Positions 6,138 through 13,057 of a stretch of 15,895 nt of DNA are shown here, in pieces. Where the stretch lies: positions 1 to 15,895 of the forward strand of contig CAZTKP010000052.1 of NCBI GenBank assembly GCA_964614215.1, in the 5' to 3' direction. The position numbers and the translations under genes are program-made. The notes below the pieces were generated by a model. It was given only the letters and a program-made list of their open reading frames with translations, made no database searches and was not told where the DNA came from. The stretch is from CAZTKP01 sp964614215. Lineage in GTDB: Bacteria; UBP6; UBA1177. Positions within the stretch are counted from its first letter, which is position 1. Each line of letters starts with the position of its first letter.

Positions 6138-7337
6138 TTGAAAAGGATCTATATTACATCAATTGGAATTATCAGTTCGATCGGGAACAATGTTGAGGAG
6201 ACTTTGATCTCTCTGCTTGAGGGAAAGCGCGGTCAGAGGACTGCGGAGTTCGTTGACAGCGACCTTGCAAGGTTTTTTCCTCTTTGTGAGGTGAAACTGA
6301 GCAACGAGGAGCTTGCAGAGTGTGCAGGTGTTTCAAAGGACACATTCCTCACAAGATGTTCGCTGCTTGCGGCAGTTGCTGCAAAAGAGGCGGCTGATGG
6401 TGCGAAAATTAAAAAAGATGACGGCATCTCAACGGGTCTCATTGTTGGAACGACTGTCGGAGGAATGGATAGAAGTGAACTTTTCTACCGTGAATTTTCG
6501 CAGGATAGCTCAGCTGGTGACCTCAGCGATGTTAAGTGTCACGACTGCGGTGATACAGCTGCAAAAGTTTCTAAAATAATCGGAGCGGAGGACTTTGTCA
6601 CGACATTGAGTACAGCATGCTCATCCTCGGCAAATTCCTTCATCACAGGAGCGAGACTTTTAAGAGCCGGTGACGTTGAAAGAATGGTCGTAGGCGGCAG
6701 TGACGCTCTGACTTTTTTTACGGCTAATGGCTTTAATTCATTGAGAATTCTTGACAGCGACCTGTGCAAGCCATTTGACGGAAACAGAAAAGGACTGAAC
6801 CTTGGAGAAGCTGCCGCATTTGCAGTTTTAGAAACAGAAGAGACCCTTAAAAAGACAGGAAATACACCCATCTGTGAGCTTAAAGGTTATCACAACTGTG
6901 CCGAGGCATACCATCAGACAGCTTCGAGCCCTGAGGGTGACGGTGCATACACGGCAATGACAGGAGCACTGAAAAATGCAGGGCTGAAAATAGATGATGT
7001 CAGTTATATCAACGCTCACGGAACGGGAACAGGCAACAACGACATGTCTGAAAGCATAGCGATCAAGCGTGTTTTCGGTGAAAATGTTCCTATGCTGAGC
7101 TCAACAAAGGGACTGACTGGTCACACTCTCGGAGCAAGTGGTGCGGTTGAAGCTGTGGTCGCGGCTCTTGTCATAAGAGACAAATTTATTCCGGGAAGTG
7201 CAGGGTTTGACGATCCGATCCCGGAGTCCGGATTGATGCCGGTGAAAAAGACCGTCAGGGAAGCTAAGGTCAGTATCGTAATGTCAAATTCCTTCGGTTT
7301 CGGAGGAAATAACACTTCGTTAATTTTTTCAAGGTGA
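6138..7337 (+). CDS. Beta-ketoacyl-ACP synthase (FabF-like / aryl-polyene type ketosynthase)
   Basis: This 399-residue ketosynthase would elongate an acyl-ACP with malonyl-ACP. The catalytic triad is complete: Cys161 in TACSSS, His294 in HGTGTG, and His329 in KGLTGHTLGASG with Lys324. The C-terminal SFGFGGNN glycine loop is intact and the length is normal for FabF/KAS II. I place the start at TTG 6138 (MKRIYITSIG) because GGGTGA lies just upstream and the protein then starts where the family does. An in-frame TTG at 6123 is possible and adds five residues. It is the first gene of a tight operon, and its stop lies inside the RBS of the Cys-less partner three bases on. The pairing suggests a KS-CLF heterodimer making a polyene or other specialised lipid rather than housekeeping fatty-acid synthesis. 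Confidence 0.88.
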   Translation: MKRIYITSIGIISSIGNNVEETLISLLEGKRGQRTAEFVDSDLARFFPLCEVKLSNEELAECAGVSKDTFLTRCSLLAAVAAKEAADGAKIKKDDGISTGLIVGTTVGGMDRSELFYREFSQDSSAGDLSDVKCHDCGDTAAKVSKIIGAEDFVTTLSTACSSSANSFITGARLLRAGDVERMVVGGSDALTFFTANGFNSLRILDSDLCKPFDGNRKGLNLGEAAAFAVLETEETLKKTGNTPICELKGYHNCAEAYHQTASSPEGDGAYTAMTGALKNAGLKIDDVSYINAHGTGTGNNDMSESIAIKRVFGENVPMLSSTKGLTGHTLGASGAVEAVVAALVIRDKFIPGSAGFDDPIPESGLMPVKKTVREAKVSIVMSNSFGFGGNNTSLIFSR

Positions 7338-7340
7338 ACT

Positions 7341-8234
7341 ATGGAACTGTACATTACCGGAAAAGGGGCCGTTTATCCCGAAAAGAACGAAGAAGGAACA
7401 GAGCTCAGATGCCCGAAACCGGACATAAAGGAGTTTATGCATCCCAAAGAGTCCAGAAGACTCAGCAGGATAATAAAGAACGGTATTCTTGCAGGAATGA
7501 ACGCCCTTAAGGATGCGGGACTTGAAAAACCTGATGCGATTGTCACGGGAACAGGTCTGGGATGCCTGTCGGATACCGTTAAGTTTATGGATTCTATACT
7601 GAAATTCAACGAAGAGAACCTCAACCCCGCTCCGTTTATCTACTCGACACACAATACGGTTAGCGGAACACTTTCAATTCTTACCGGCTGTAAAGGTTAC
7701 AATTCCACCTTTGTTCATAGGGGACTTTCTTTTGAAAGCGCCCTGAAAGATGCGATGCTTCTTTTTGAGGATGGGGAAGTGACAACTGTTCTTGTCGGTG
7801 GAATTGATGAACTTACAGACGAATATGTTAAAATCGCAGATAGGCTCGGGCTTCATAAGGATCATCTTCCCGGAGAAGGCGGAGCTTTTTTTGTGATAAG
7901 TTCAAAGAAGGAAAATGTTCTGGCGGAAATTGCAGATATTAAACTTGTTGCAAAACGGGAAGAAGAAAGTGTAAAGAGATCTTTTGACGATTTTATTAAG
8001 AAAAATCAAATAGATACCCGAAATTCCGTTCTGGTGTCACTTTCTCCTTATGATAGCGGTCTAAACTGGAAGGAAGTGGTCGATCCCCGTCAGAAGATAG
8101 GTGAATTTATGACTGCTTCGGCTCTTGCGATGAACGAAGCGCTTGAAATGCTCAAAGGCGGCACGGAAAGTGTTGTGATGTGGAATAGTTTTCTAAATAT
8201 GGAAAACGCTTTTATACTTTTAAGAAATGCTTAG
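7341..8234 (+). CDS. Ketosynthase-like chain-length factor (catalytically inactive KS homologue)
   Basis: This 297-residue protein resembles the N-terminal half of a ketosynthase and the Ketoacyl-synt_2 (PF13723) type proteins found beside ketosynthases in aryl-polyene and dialkylresorcinol clusters. Visible landmarks are VTGTGLGCLSDT, FIYSTHNTVSGTLSI and GYNSTFVHRGLSFESAL, followed by VLVGGIDELTD. The active-site Cys is absent: the usual TACSSS position reads STFVHRG. HGTGT and the second His motif are missing too, so it should not catalyse condensation. Proteins of this kind act as chain-length factors bound to the active ketosynthase. AAGGTGA at 7331-7337 is the RBS. The gene starts three bases after the ketosynthase stop and overlaps the deacetylase start by eight. 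Confidence 0.8.
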   Translation: MELYITGKGAVYPEKNEEGTELRCPKPDIKEFMHPKESRRLSRIIKNGILAGMNALKDAGLEKPDAIVTGTGLGCLSDTVKFMDSILKFNEENLNPAPFIYSTHNTVSGTLSILTGCKGYNSTFVHRGLSFESALKDAMLLFEDGEVTTVLVGGIDELTDEYVKIADRLGLHKDHLPGEGGAFFVISSKKENVLAEIADIKLVAKREEESVKRSFDDFIKKNQIDTRNSVLVSLSPYDSGLNWKEVVDPRQKIGEFMTASALAMNEALEMLKGGTESVVMWNSFLNMENAFILLRNA

Positions 8235-8979
8235 ATTTAACAGGATCTTAGTCCTGACAGTAGTTCTTCTGACCGGTTCGCTTATGCTGAACATGCATCC
8301 TGTTGTTCCGGTAACAGTTGTTGTTGTCTTTATTCTGCTTGCTGCCTACGGAGTTTTGACCATCAGTTCGGGAATGTTCGTCCGGGCGGTCTGCACAACT
8401 GGGAAAAAAGGAATAATTCTCACTTTTGATGACGGTCCTGATACTGAAACTACCCCGGAAATACTGGAGATTCTTAAAAAACATGAAATTAAGGCGGTTT
8501 TTTTCGTGACTGGAAAAAAAGTTGCCGAAAATCCTGAACTTGTCCGCAAAATATCTGAAAAAGGTCACGTTATCGGAAATCATACTTTTAGTCACTCGAA
8601 TTTTTTTCCTGTCTTTTCTGTGAAGAAAATGGTCGAAGAAATTGAAAGAACAGACGAAGTTATTGAAAAGACAGTAGGTAAAAAGGCTGAACTTTTCCGT
8701 CCCCCATTTGGTGTGACGAACCCAAATATTGCAAAAGCTGTTAGAAAAACAGACAAAAAAGTAGTAGGATGGAGTCTGAGATCTCTTGACACTGTTAAAT
8801 CCGACAAAAGCTCTCTCAGCAGGAAAATCCTCAATGATATTAAAGATGGAGACATCGTGCTTTTTCATGACACCAAAGTTCAGACAGTACAAATACTTGA
8901 TAATTTTATAGAAGTATGTATTGAAAGAGGGTTTGAGTTTATTGATGCCGGACAATTCTTCGGAGTGGACAATGACTGA
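8227..8979 (+). CDS. Membrane-anchored NodB-type polysaccharide deacetylase
   Basis: Two N-terminal hydrophobic segments (about 8-24 and 28-47) anchor a NodB/CE4 domain. All five motifs are present: TFDDGPD (Asp68-Asp69), HTFSHS (His119 and His123 for the metal), RPPFG (Arg158), GWSLRSLD (Asp188) and LFHD (His214). It should be an active metal-dependent de-N- or de-O-acetylase with the domain in the periplasm. Substrate is unknown; in this operon it may act on an acylated lipid or sugar head group rather than on peptidoglycan. It overlaps the chain-length-factor stop by eight bases (ATGCTTAG) and the next gene by eight (ATGACTGA), so it is a committed operon member. Length 250 is normal for the family plus an anchor. 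Confidence 0.88.
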   Translation: MLRFNRILVLTVVLLTGSLMLNMHPVVPVTVVVVFILLAAYGVLTISSGMFVRAVCTTGKKGIILTFDDGPDTETTPEILEILKKHEIKAVFFVTGKKVAENPELVRKISEKGHVIGNHTFSHSNFFPVFSVKKMVEEIERTDEVIEKTVGKKAELFRPPFGVTNPNIAKAVRKTDKKVVGWSLRSLDTVKSDKSSLSRKILNDIKDGDIVLFHDTKVQTVQILDNFIEVCIERGFEFIDAGQFFGVDND

Positions 8980-9673
8980 AAAGCTGTTGATCTGTTTTCT
9001 ATTACTTTTTTCTGTTACTGCTGTGGCCGGTGAAAAAAGTTTTGACTCTGAAAAAGTTAAAAAAAATGCAGAAAAAGCATTTGTTATTCTTGATGGGGAA
9101 TGTGACGATGCATGCATGAAACAGGTCGATATCATTGGGAAAAAGTCTAAGTCCATTAAGTCCATCAGAAGCAGCTTCAGGCAGGTTAAGGACCTGACAT
9201 TCATGAACTCCAAAGTAAGTTCGGGCGGAGTTTTTCTTTTTAAGAAAGATAACAGTAAAAATCAGGTAAGATGGGAATATACAACGCCTTTTTCCTATAT
9301 TATCGTTATGGATGGTGACAATGTAGTTATGAAGGATAACAACAAAGTTTCCAGATTCGATATGAGTACAAGTAAAATATTTGAGGAGATCAATGAGATC
9401 CTTATCAAATCACTGAACGGAACAATACTCAATGACAGGAAGAATTTTACCTTCAAGTATTCCGATAAAGGTGACGAGTTTCATGTCTCAATGGTCCCGG
9501 GGAAAGAGAATCTTAAGAAGTATCTCAAGGAAATCCAGATGGTTATCTCAAAAAAAGACTATGCTGTGAGTTTCCTTAAAATGATCGAAAATACAGGAGA
9601 TTCCACAACTCTTTTCTTCACTGACAAAAAGATTAACGGCAATGTGAGCGGAAAAGAGTTTGAAGTTAAGTAA
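8972..9673 (+). CDS. LolA-like periplasmic lipid/lipoprotein carrier
   Basis: Read from ATG 8972 (GGAG at 8962-8965 as RBS) this is a 233-residue protein with a clean signal peptide, probably cut after Ala19 (AVA|GE). The frame is open further upstream, but then the signal would be internal. SFRQVKDL, a G-F-LF strand, VRWEYTTPFSY and VMDGDNVVMKD form the order typical of LolA-fold proteins (SxFxQ, WxY..P, DG). A CDDAC pair (Cys44, Cys48) before the fold is unusual and may form a disulphide. It overlaps the deacetylase by eight bases. LolA paralogues occur in aryl-polyene clusters, where they are thought to carry the lipid product across the periplasm. The housekeeping lolA is expected elsewhere, so I give no gene symbol. 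Confidence 0.8.
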   Translation: MTEKLLICFLLLFSVTAVAGEKSFDSEKVKKNAEKAFVILDGECDDACMKQVDIIGKKSKSIKSIRSSFRQVKDLTFMNSKVSSGGVFLFKKDNSKNQVRWEYTTPFSYIIVMDGDNVVMKDNNKVSRFDMSTSKIFEEINEILIKSLNGTILNDRKNFTFKYSDKGDEFHVSMVPGKENLKKYLKEIQMVISKKDYAVSFLKMIENTGDSTTLFFTDKKINGNVSGKEFEVK

Positions 9674-10319
9674 GTTTCTCGTTCTAATAACTCTGGCTGC
9701 ACTTTTTGTAATTTCATGCAGATCACTTCCGTGCAGAGACTGTTTCGAGAGGTTCCCTGCAAAGGCCCAGAAGGTTGATAAGCCTTTTTCTCAAATAGAT
9801 ACAGTTAGTTACAAGGTGGCACTCAATCTTTATTCAATGTATTTCTCAGGTTTGCTGATAATAAAGAAAGTGTCTGCGGACCACCATAAGTTTGCCCTGA
9901 TCTCGGAAACGGGTTTTAAGCTTTTTGATATGGAAATAAATAACGGCAAGGCTGACATCTTTAATGTCTTTACTGAGTTGGATAAGGATGTGGTGAAAAG
10001 GACGTTCATGGAGGATCTTACATCTCTTGTTATGTCGGGGTTCGATCAGAGTGACTGTTCCAGTTACGGATATGAGGAAAATAAGGACATCCTTTTCATG
10101 TGCCCTGAATTTAAAGACATTGCAAATTTTGCCCTGATCGATTCCAGAACTGGTGTGGTGAAGAAAGTCTGGAAGGCTGAGGATATGGATGAGGAATATT
10201 ATGAGATAAATTACGGCTTTGAAAATGGTCAGTTCATAAAACCTAAGTTTATAACCATAAATCATTTCAACGTCCGTTTGAGAATAGAACTGACGCTTCT
10301 GGAGGATGGAAATGTTTAA
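9660..10319 (+). CDS. Outer-membrane lipoprotein, LolB/DUF3261-like acceptor
   Basis: The reading starts at TTG 9660, overlapping the LolA-like stop by 14 bases; no ATG or GTG lies before the signal peptide, so a TTG start is needed. The product has 219 residues: a lipoprotein signal with lipobox VISC (Cys20), then two further Cys in the short mature N-terminus. FSGLLIIKK, then ISETGFKLFDMEI and ADIFNVFTELD look like strands of the LolA/LolB fold, and the family is close to the DUF3261-type lipoproteins of aryl-polyene clusters. There is no Asp at +2 of the lipobox Cys, so outer-membrane sorting is likely if E. coli rules apply. Its placement directly after the LolA-like carrier suggests it receives cargo at the outer membrane. 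The family call is by pattern only. Confidence 0.65.
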   Translation: MKLSKFLVLITLAALFVISCRSLPCRDCFERFPAKAQKVDKPFSQIDTVSYKVALNLYSMYFSGLLIIKKVSADHHKFALISETGFKLFDMEINNGKADIFNVFTELDKDVVKRTFMEDLTSLVMSGFDQSDCSSYGYEENKDILFMCPEFKDIANFALIDSRTGVVKKVWKAEDMDEEYYEINYGFENGQFIKPKFITINHFNVRLRIELTLLEDGNV

Positions 10320-10677
10320 GGATGATCTTTTCAGGATCAGGCAGATAGATAAAACGGAAAATAAGTTTGCCGTACAGATATCCTTTGATGGCGGGCATGA
10401 GATCTTTCGTGGTCATTTCCCTGATAAAAAGGTCGTTCCCGGAGTTATCCTTATGCAGATGATAAAGGAAATTTCTGAAGAGATTCTGGATGTTAGCGAA
10501 TCTATGATAACAGATGCGGGAATGAAGTTCCTGAACCCGGTTCTCGTTGATGAATCTGACAAACTTGAAGTGGAATTGATGATAGAAGAAGTTGAAAAGA
10601 ACTCTTTTAAGGTCAGAAGTGTTGGAAAAGACGGAGATAAAAAGAGTTTTAAGATCGATATAACTCTCAGAAAATAG
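10312..10677 (+). CDS. Hotdog-fold 3-hydroxyacyl-ACP dehydratase-like protein (FabZ/ApeI-like)
   Basis: This 121-residue single-hotdog protein uses ATG 10312, since GGAGG (10301-10305) sits six bases upstream; ATG 10306 directly abuts that RBS and is unlikely. It overlaps the lipoprotein stop by eight bases (ATGTTTAA). IFRGHFPDKKVVPGV is the FabA/FabZ signature with catalytic His35. The acidic residue that FabZ has 14 positions after the His is Gln49 here, so the mechanism may differ, or the protein may be a dehydratase of the ApeI type or a non-catalytic binding domain. With an active ketosynthase upstream, dehydration of a 3-hydroxyacyl-ACP intermediate is the simplest role. No ketoreductase or enoyl reductase is visible nearby; missing enoyl reduction would fit a polyene. 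Confidence 0.78.
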   Translation: MFKDDLFRIRQIDKTENKFAVQISFDGGHEIFRGHFPDKKVVPGVILMQMIKEISEEILDVSESMITDAGMKFLNPVLVDESDKLEVELMIEEVEKNSFKVRSVGKDGDKKSFKIDITLRK

Positions 10678-10689
10678 ATGGAGAAAAAG

Positions 10690-12522
10690 ATGAGATCAAA
10701 GTTTTTATGGATTACTCTGCTTATTATGGTTGCACTGTTTTCATCCTGTAAGAAAGATGACAGTAAAACTGATGACAGTGATCAGATGACAACTGATTCT
10801 GAAAATGTCAGCGACACGTCAGTAGATGAGTCGCAGAATGATGAAAATGTAACAGATTCATCAAATGATACGGCTGACAATTCTGTAACTGATGAGGAAA
10901 CTACAGACACCGATTCAACAAACATCTGTGATCCGAACCCCTGTGATACACCTGAGAACAGAGAAAAGTACAGAACAAGATGTATGCCGGAAAATGAAGG
11001 AACAAGTTATGTCTGTCTGTGTGATACCGATCATCACGAATCTGACGGTATCTGCTGTCAGCCTTATTCAAGCAATGTAAGCGGAAAATGTGAATGTAAC
11101 ACCTACTACGTTGCTCCCGCTGATGACCCTGAAACTTGCGTCGCGGAATGTACTGAAGACACAATTGAAGGTTTTAACGGATACTGTGTGCCCGGCGAGG
11201 TCTGTCAGCAGGGAATCTGTATTAAAGACTGGTGTTACCAGTATACCTGTCCTGAAAAAAGTACATGCTCTGTCAAAAATGACGCTCCATTCTGTCAGTG
11301 TGAAGACGGACTTACAATGAGCGACGGGAAATGCTGTCCAGTTAATTCAACAAATAAATCAGGCACTTGCGAATGCAATGAAGGATACGAGAAAGATGGT
11401 GATGAGTGTGTAGCCAAAGCTGATAATAAATGTGAGCCCAACCCATGTGACGGAAGCGGACATCCTCTACACAAAAATGTCTGTGTTCTTGATGGATCAA
11501 CAGAAGGTTACCACTGTGAATGTAATGAAAATTACGAAGCTGACGGTGATGGATGTAGTCTTGTTGAATACGAGATATGCCCGACCGGACTCCAGTGTCT
11601 TGCCGGTTACTGTGTGCCTTTTGATCTTTCAAATGAACAGTGTCTGACAACAGATGACTGCAGAGAATTTCCCGGAGCGACAACGACTTGTGCTTCTCCT
11701 CATGCGGCAGGCGGAATATGTATAGGTTGCTTAATACCATCTGACTGTCCGGGAAACTCACAGTGCATGGAAGATTATGGAACTTGTGCGCTTCTTTGTG
11801 ATGACGACAGCGACTGTCCTTATGGAGACTGTACGACATTGGGATATTGTGGCCAGAAAAAATGTTATGGTAATGAGGACTGTTTCGGCGGGACTCTGTG
11901 CATTGACAGTAACGGCAGCGGTTCAGGAATGTGTCAGAGAATCCCGTGTCAGGAAACTGCATGCTCTGAAACTAATCCCGGTGGTACCTGTGAAGAGGGC
12001 AAAGCCTGTATCGGCGGAACATGTGTAGGTTCATGTGATCCCAACCCGTGTGAGGAAGTTAACCGCGGAACATGTGAGATAAAGCTCGGAGTTCCAAGCT
12101 GTGTCTGTGATGAAGGTACGGTGGAAAAAGATGGTGAATGTGTTCCTGAAACAGTTTCAACCTGTCCTGACGGCTTCAGCTGTGTTGAGAATTTCTGTGT
12201 GAACAGTTCAGATCCGGGATTTGTATGCGGAAATGATTCTGACTGTGAAGATGCAGATCTTACATGCAGTCCGACCCTTCCTTCAGGAACTTGTTCCGGC
12301 TGTACTTACAACGCTGAATGTCCTCATGGCGGAGCTGAGGTTTCTGACTGTGTCAGCGGATATTGTCTGGTTAAATGTTTCCTTGATACTGACTGTAATT
12401 CAGGTATGTCATGTCTCGGAAGTGGCTACTGCGGTAAGAAAAGTTGTGAAAAACCTGCAGATTGCCCGGAAGGATACACCTGTTCTGAGTTTGGAAAATG
12501 CTCAAGGATTCCTTGCAGTTAG
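10690..12522 (+). CDS. Large Cys-rich lipoprotein with EGF-like repeats and a duplicated module
   Basis: ATG 10690 is preferred (GGAG at 10680-10683); ATG 10678, touching the previous stop, would add four residues. The product has 610 residues, with lipobox LFSSC (Cys20), a spacer of about 60 residues rich in Asp, Ser, Thr and Asn, and then about 80 Cys, an even number after the lipid Cys. Three C-[DE]-PNPC motifs begin EGF-like units near residues 80, 248 and 449, with companions such as CQCEDG, CECNEGY and CVCDEG. A module of about 120 residues is duplicated: 297-420 and 492-609, both starting CP.G..C and ending RIPC. It should be exported, disulphide-rich and surface-exposed. It is the last gene of the lipid operon by spacing. 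Whether it belongs to the pathway or is simply joined to it is unclear. Confidence 0.8.
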   Translation: MRSKFLWITLLIMVALFSSCKKDDSKTDDSDQMTTDSENVSDTSVDESQNDENVTDSSNDTADNSVTDEETTDTDSTNICDPNPCDTPENREKYRTRCMPENEGTSYVCLCDTDHHESDGICCQPYSSNVSGKCECNTYYVAPADDPETCVAECTEDTIEGFNGYCVPGEVCQQGICIKDWCYQYTCPEKSTCSVKNDAPFCQCEDGLTMSDGKCCPVNSTNKSGTCECNEGYEKDGDECVAKADNKCEPNPCDGSGHPLHKNVCVLDGSTEGYHCECNENYEADGDGCSLVEYEICPTGLQCLAGYCVPFDLSNEQCLTTDDCREFPGATTTCASPHAAGGICIGCLIPSDCPGNSQCMEDYGTCALLCDDDSDCPYGDCTTLGYCGQKKCYGNEDCFGGTLCIDSNGSGSGMCQRIPCQETACSETNPGGTCEEGKACIGGTCVGSCDPNPCEEVNRGTCEIKLGVPSCVCDEGTVEKDGECVPETVSTCPDGFSCVENFCVNSSDPGFVCGNDSDCEDADLTCSPTLPSGTCSGCTYNAECPHGGAEVSDCVSGYCLVKCFLDTDCNSGMSCLGSGYCGKKSCEKPADCPEGYTCSEFGKCSRIPCS

Positions 12523-12529
12523 ACGGATA

Positions 12530-12553
12530 AAGATACTTAAAAGTATATCTTTT
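12530..12553 (+). terminator. Probable terminator of the lipid operon
   Basis: AAGATACTT and AAGTATATCTT form an AT-rich stem with a two-base bulge, eight bases after the Cys-rich lipoprotein stop, and run into TTTT. It overlaps a perfect 16-bp palindrome, CTTTTATATATAAAAG (12549-12564). The rest of 12565-12655 is strongly A/T-rich, with no gene and no convincing promoter that I can defend. Confidence 0.4.
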
Positions 12554-12667
12554 ATATATAAAAGTTCTAAAAAAATAAATTTTTTCAAAAAAAAATAATA
12601 AAATACTAACGATACAAACACTAAAGGTGAGTTAGCGGACTATTGCGTTTAGCATGGAGGCTTTAAA

Positions 12668-12928
12668 ATGTCTGATAATTTCAAATGTGAAGTATGCGGA
12701 AACGGAGATATTCCTACACTCAGAAAAGAGATATATGAAGTAAACGGCGGACACTATCATGAAGTCATCTCATTTAAGGGAAACAGAAGGGTTTTCAGAT
12801 GTAATGACTGCGGAAATATCTGGTGGACAGATCCGGCAGGAGATTTCATGTATTCACTTAAAAAAGTAAGTTCAGTTGTTCCTTTAAAAGCTCTCGGATT
12901 AGTTTCTACATTTCTTAGAAAAGGCTGA
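12668..12928 (+). CDS. Small zinc-ribbon protein (function unknown)
   Basis: This 86-residue protein has a clear RBS, GGAGG (12656-12660), seven bases before the ATG. Two CxxC pairs, CEVC (Cys7, Cys10) and CNDC (Cys45, Cys48), with strands between them form a typical zinc ribbon. GNIWWTDPAGD follows the second pair, and a hydrophobic C-terminal helix ends the protein. No catalytic domain is present. Such single ribbons often bind nucleic acid or act as folding units; nothing here narrows it. It stands alone between an apparent terminator and the candidate small RNA. Its codon use looks like that of its neighbours. Confidence 0.75.
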   Translation: MSDNFKCEVCGNGDIPTLRKEIYEVNGGHYHEVISFKGNRRVFRCNDCGNIWWTDPAGDFMYSLKKVSSVVPLKALGLVSTFLRKG

Positions 12929-12953
12929 AAAATAGTTTTCCCTACATTCCAGT

Positions 12954-12982
12954 AAAAAAAAGAAGCGCCACATGATGGGCGC
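12954..12982 (-). terminator. Rho-independent terminator reading leftward
   Basis: On the minus strand a 5-6 bp GC stem (plus 12965-12970 with 12976-12982, one bulged G) around a short loop is followed by TTC and eight T. On the plus strand the T-run is missing, so it works in the minus direction only. It faces the 3' end of the zinc-ribbon gene. Confidence 0.55.
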
Positions 12983-13006
12983 CTCATATCTGGGGTGGGA
13001 GGGGAA

Positions 13007-13023
13007 TGTGGATATTATCCACA
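13007..13023. promoter_or_regulatory. Perfect palindrome containing a consensus DnaA box
   Basis: TGTGGATA-T-TATCCACA is a 17-bp palindrome with 8-bp arms. On the plus strand 13015-13023 reads TTATCCACA, a perfect DnaA box; the other arm gives the same 9-mer with one mismatch. A near match, TTATCCACT, lies at 13294-13302. It also forms the 5' hairpin of the candidate small RNA, which may be its real role. Confidence 0.35.
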
Positions 13024-13029
13024 ACTTCA

Positions 13030-13057
13030 ATGTTACTCTAAAAAGAGACCTCGTCAA
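13030..13057 (-). promoter_or_regulatory. Possible promoter of the minus-strand small RNA
   Basis: Minus-strand TTGACG (plus 13052-13057, 5 of 6), a 16-bp spacer and TAACAT (plus 13030-13035, 4 of 6) predict a start near 13023, exactly at the base of the 5' hairpin. Confidence 0.4.

Larger units (their letters stand above)
12954..13023 (-). ncRNA. Candidate minus-strand small RNA, about 70 nt
   Basis: Three parts line up on the minus strand. There is a promoter-like pair (see 13030-13057), a 5' hairpin with arms TGTGGAT and ATCCACA, and a terminator hairpin GCGCC/GGCGC (12965-12982) followed by TTC and eight T (12954-12961). Between the hairpins lies an unpaired C-rich stretch, CCCCTCCCACCCC, complementary to Shine-Dalgarno sequences such as GGGAGG. 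No minus-strand gene upstream needs this terminator, which is the main argument for an independent transcript. There is no family match I can name. Confidence 0.4.

Noticed and set aside
8248..9213. 321-codon open frame on the minus strand
   Set aside because: It lies antisense to the deacetylase and LolA-like genes, whose motifs are clear. Its product is rich in Phe, Asn and Ser with no domain, as expected from a mirrored frame, and it has no RBS.
11342..11962. 206-codon open frame on the minus strand
   Set aside because: It arises from the Cys-codon repetition of the Cys-rich lipoprotein; the His/Arg/Ser-rich product has no family features.
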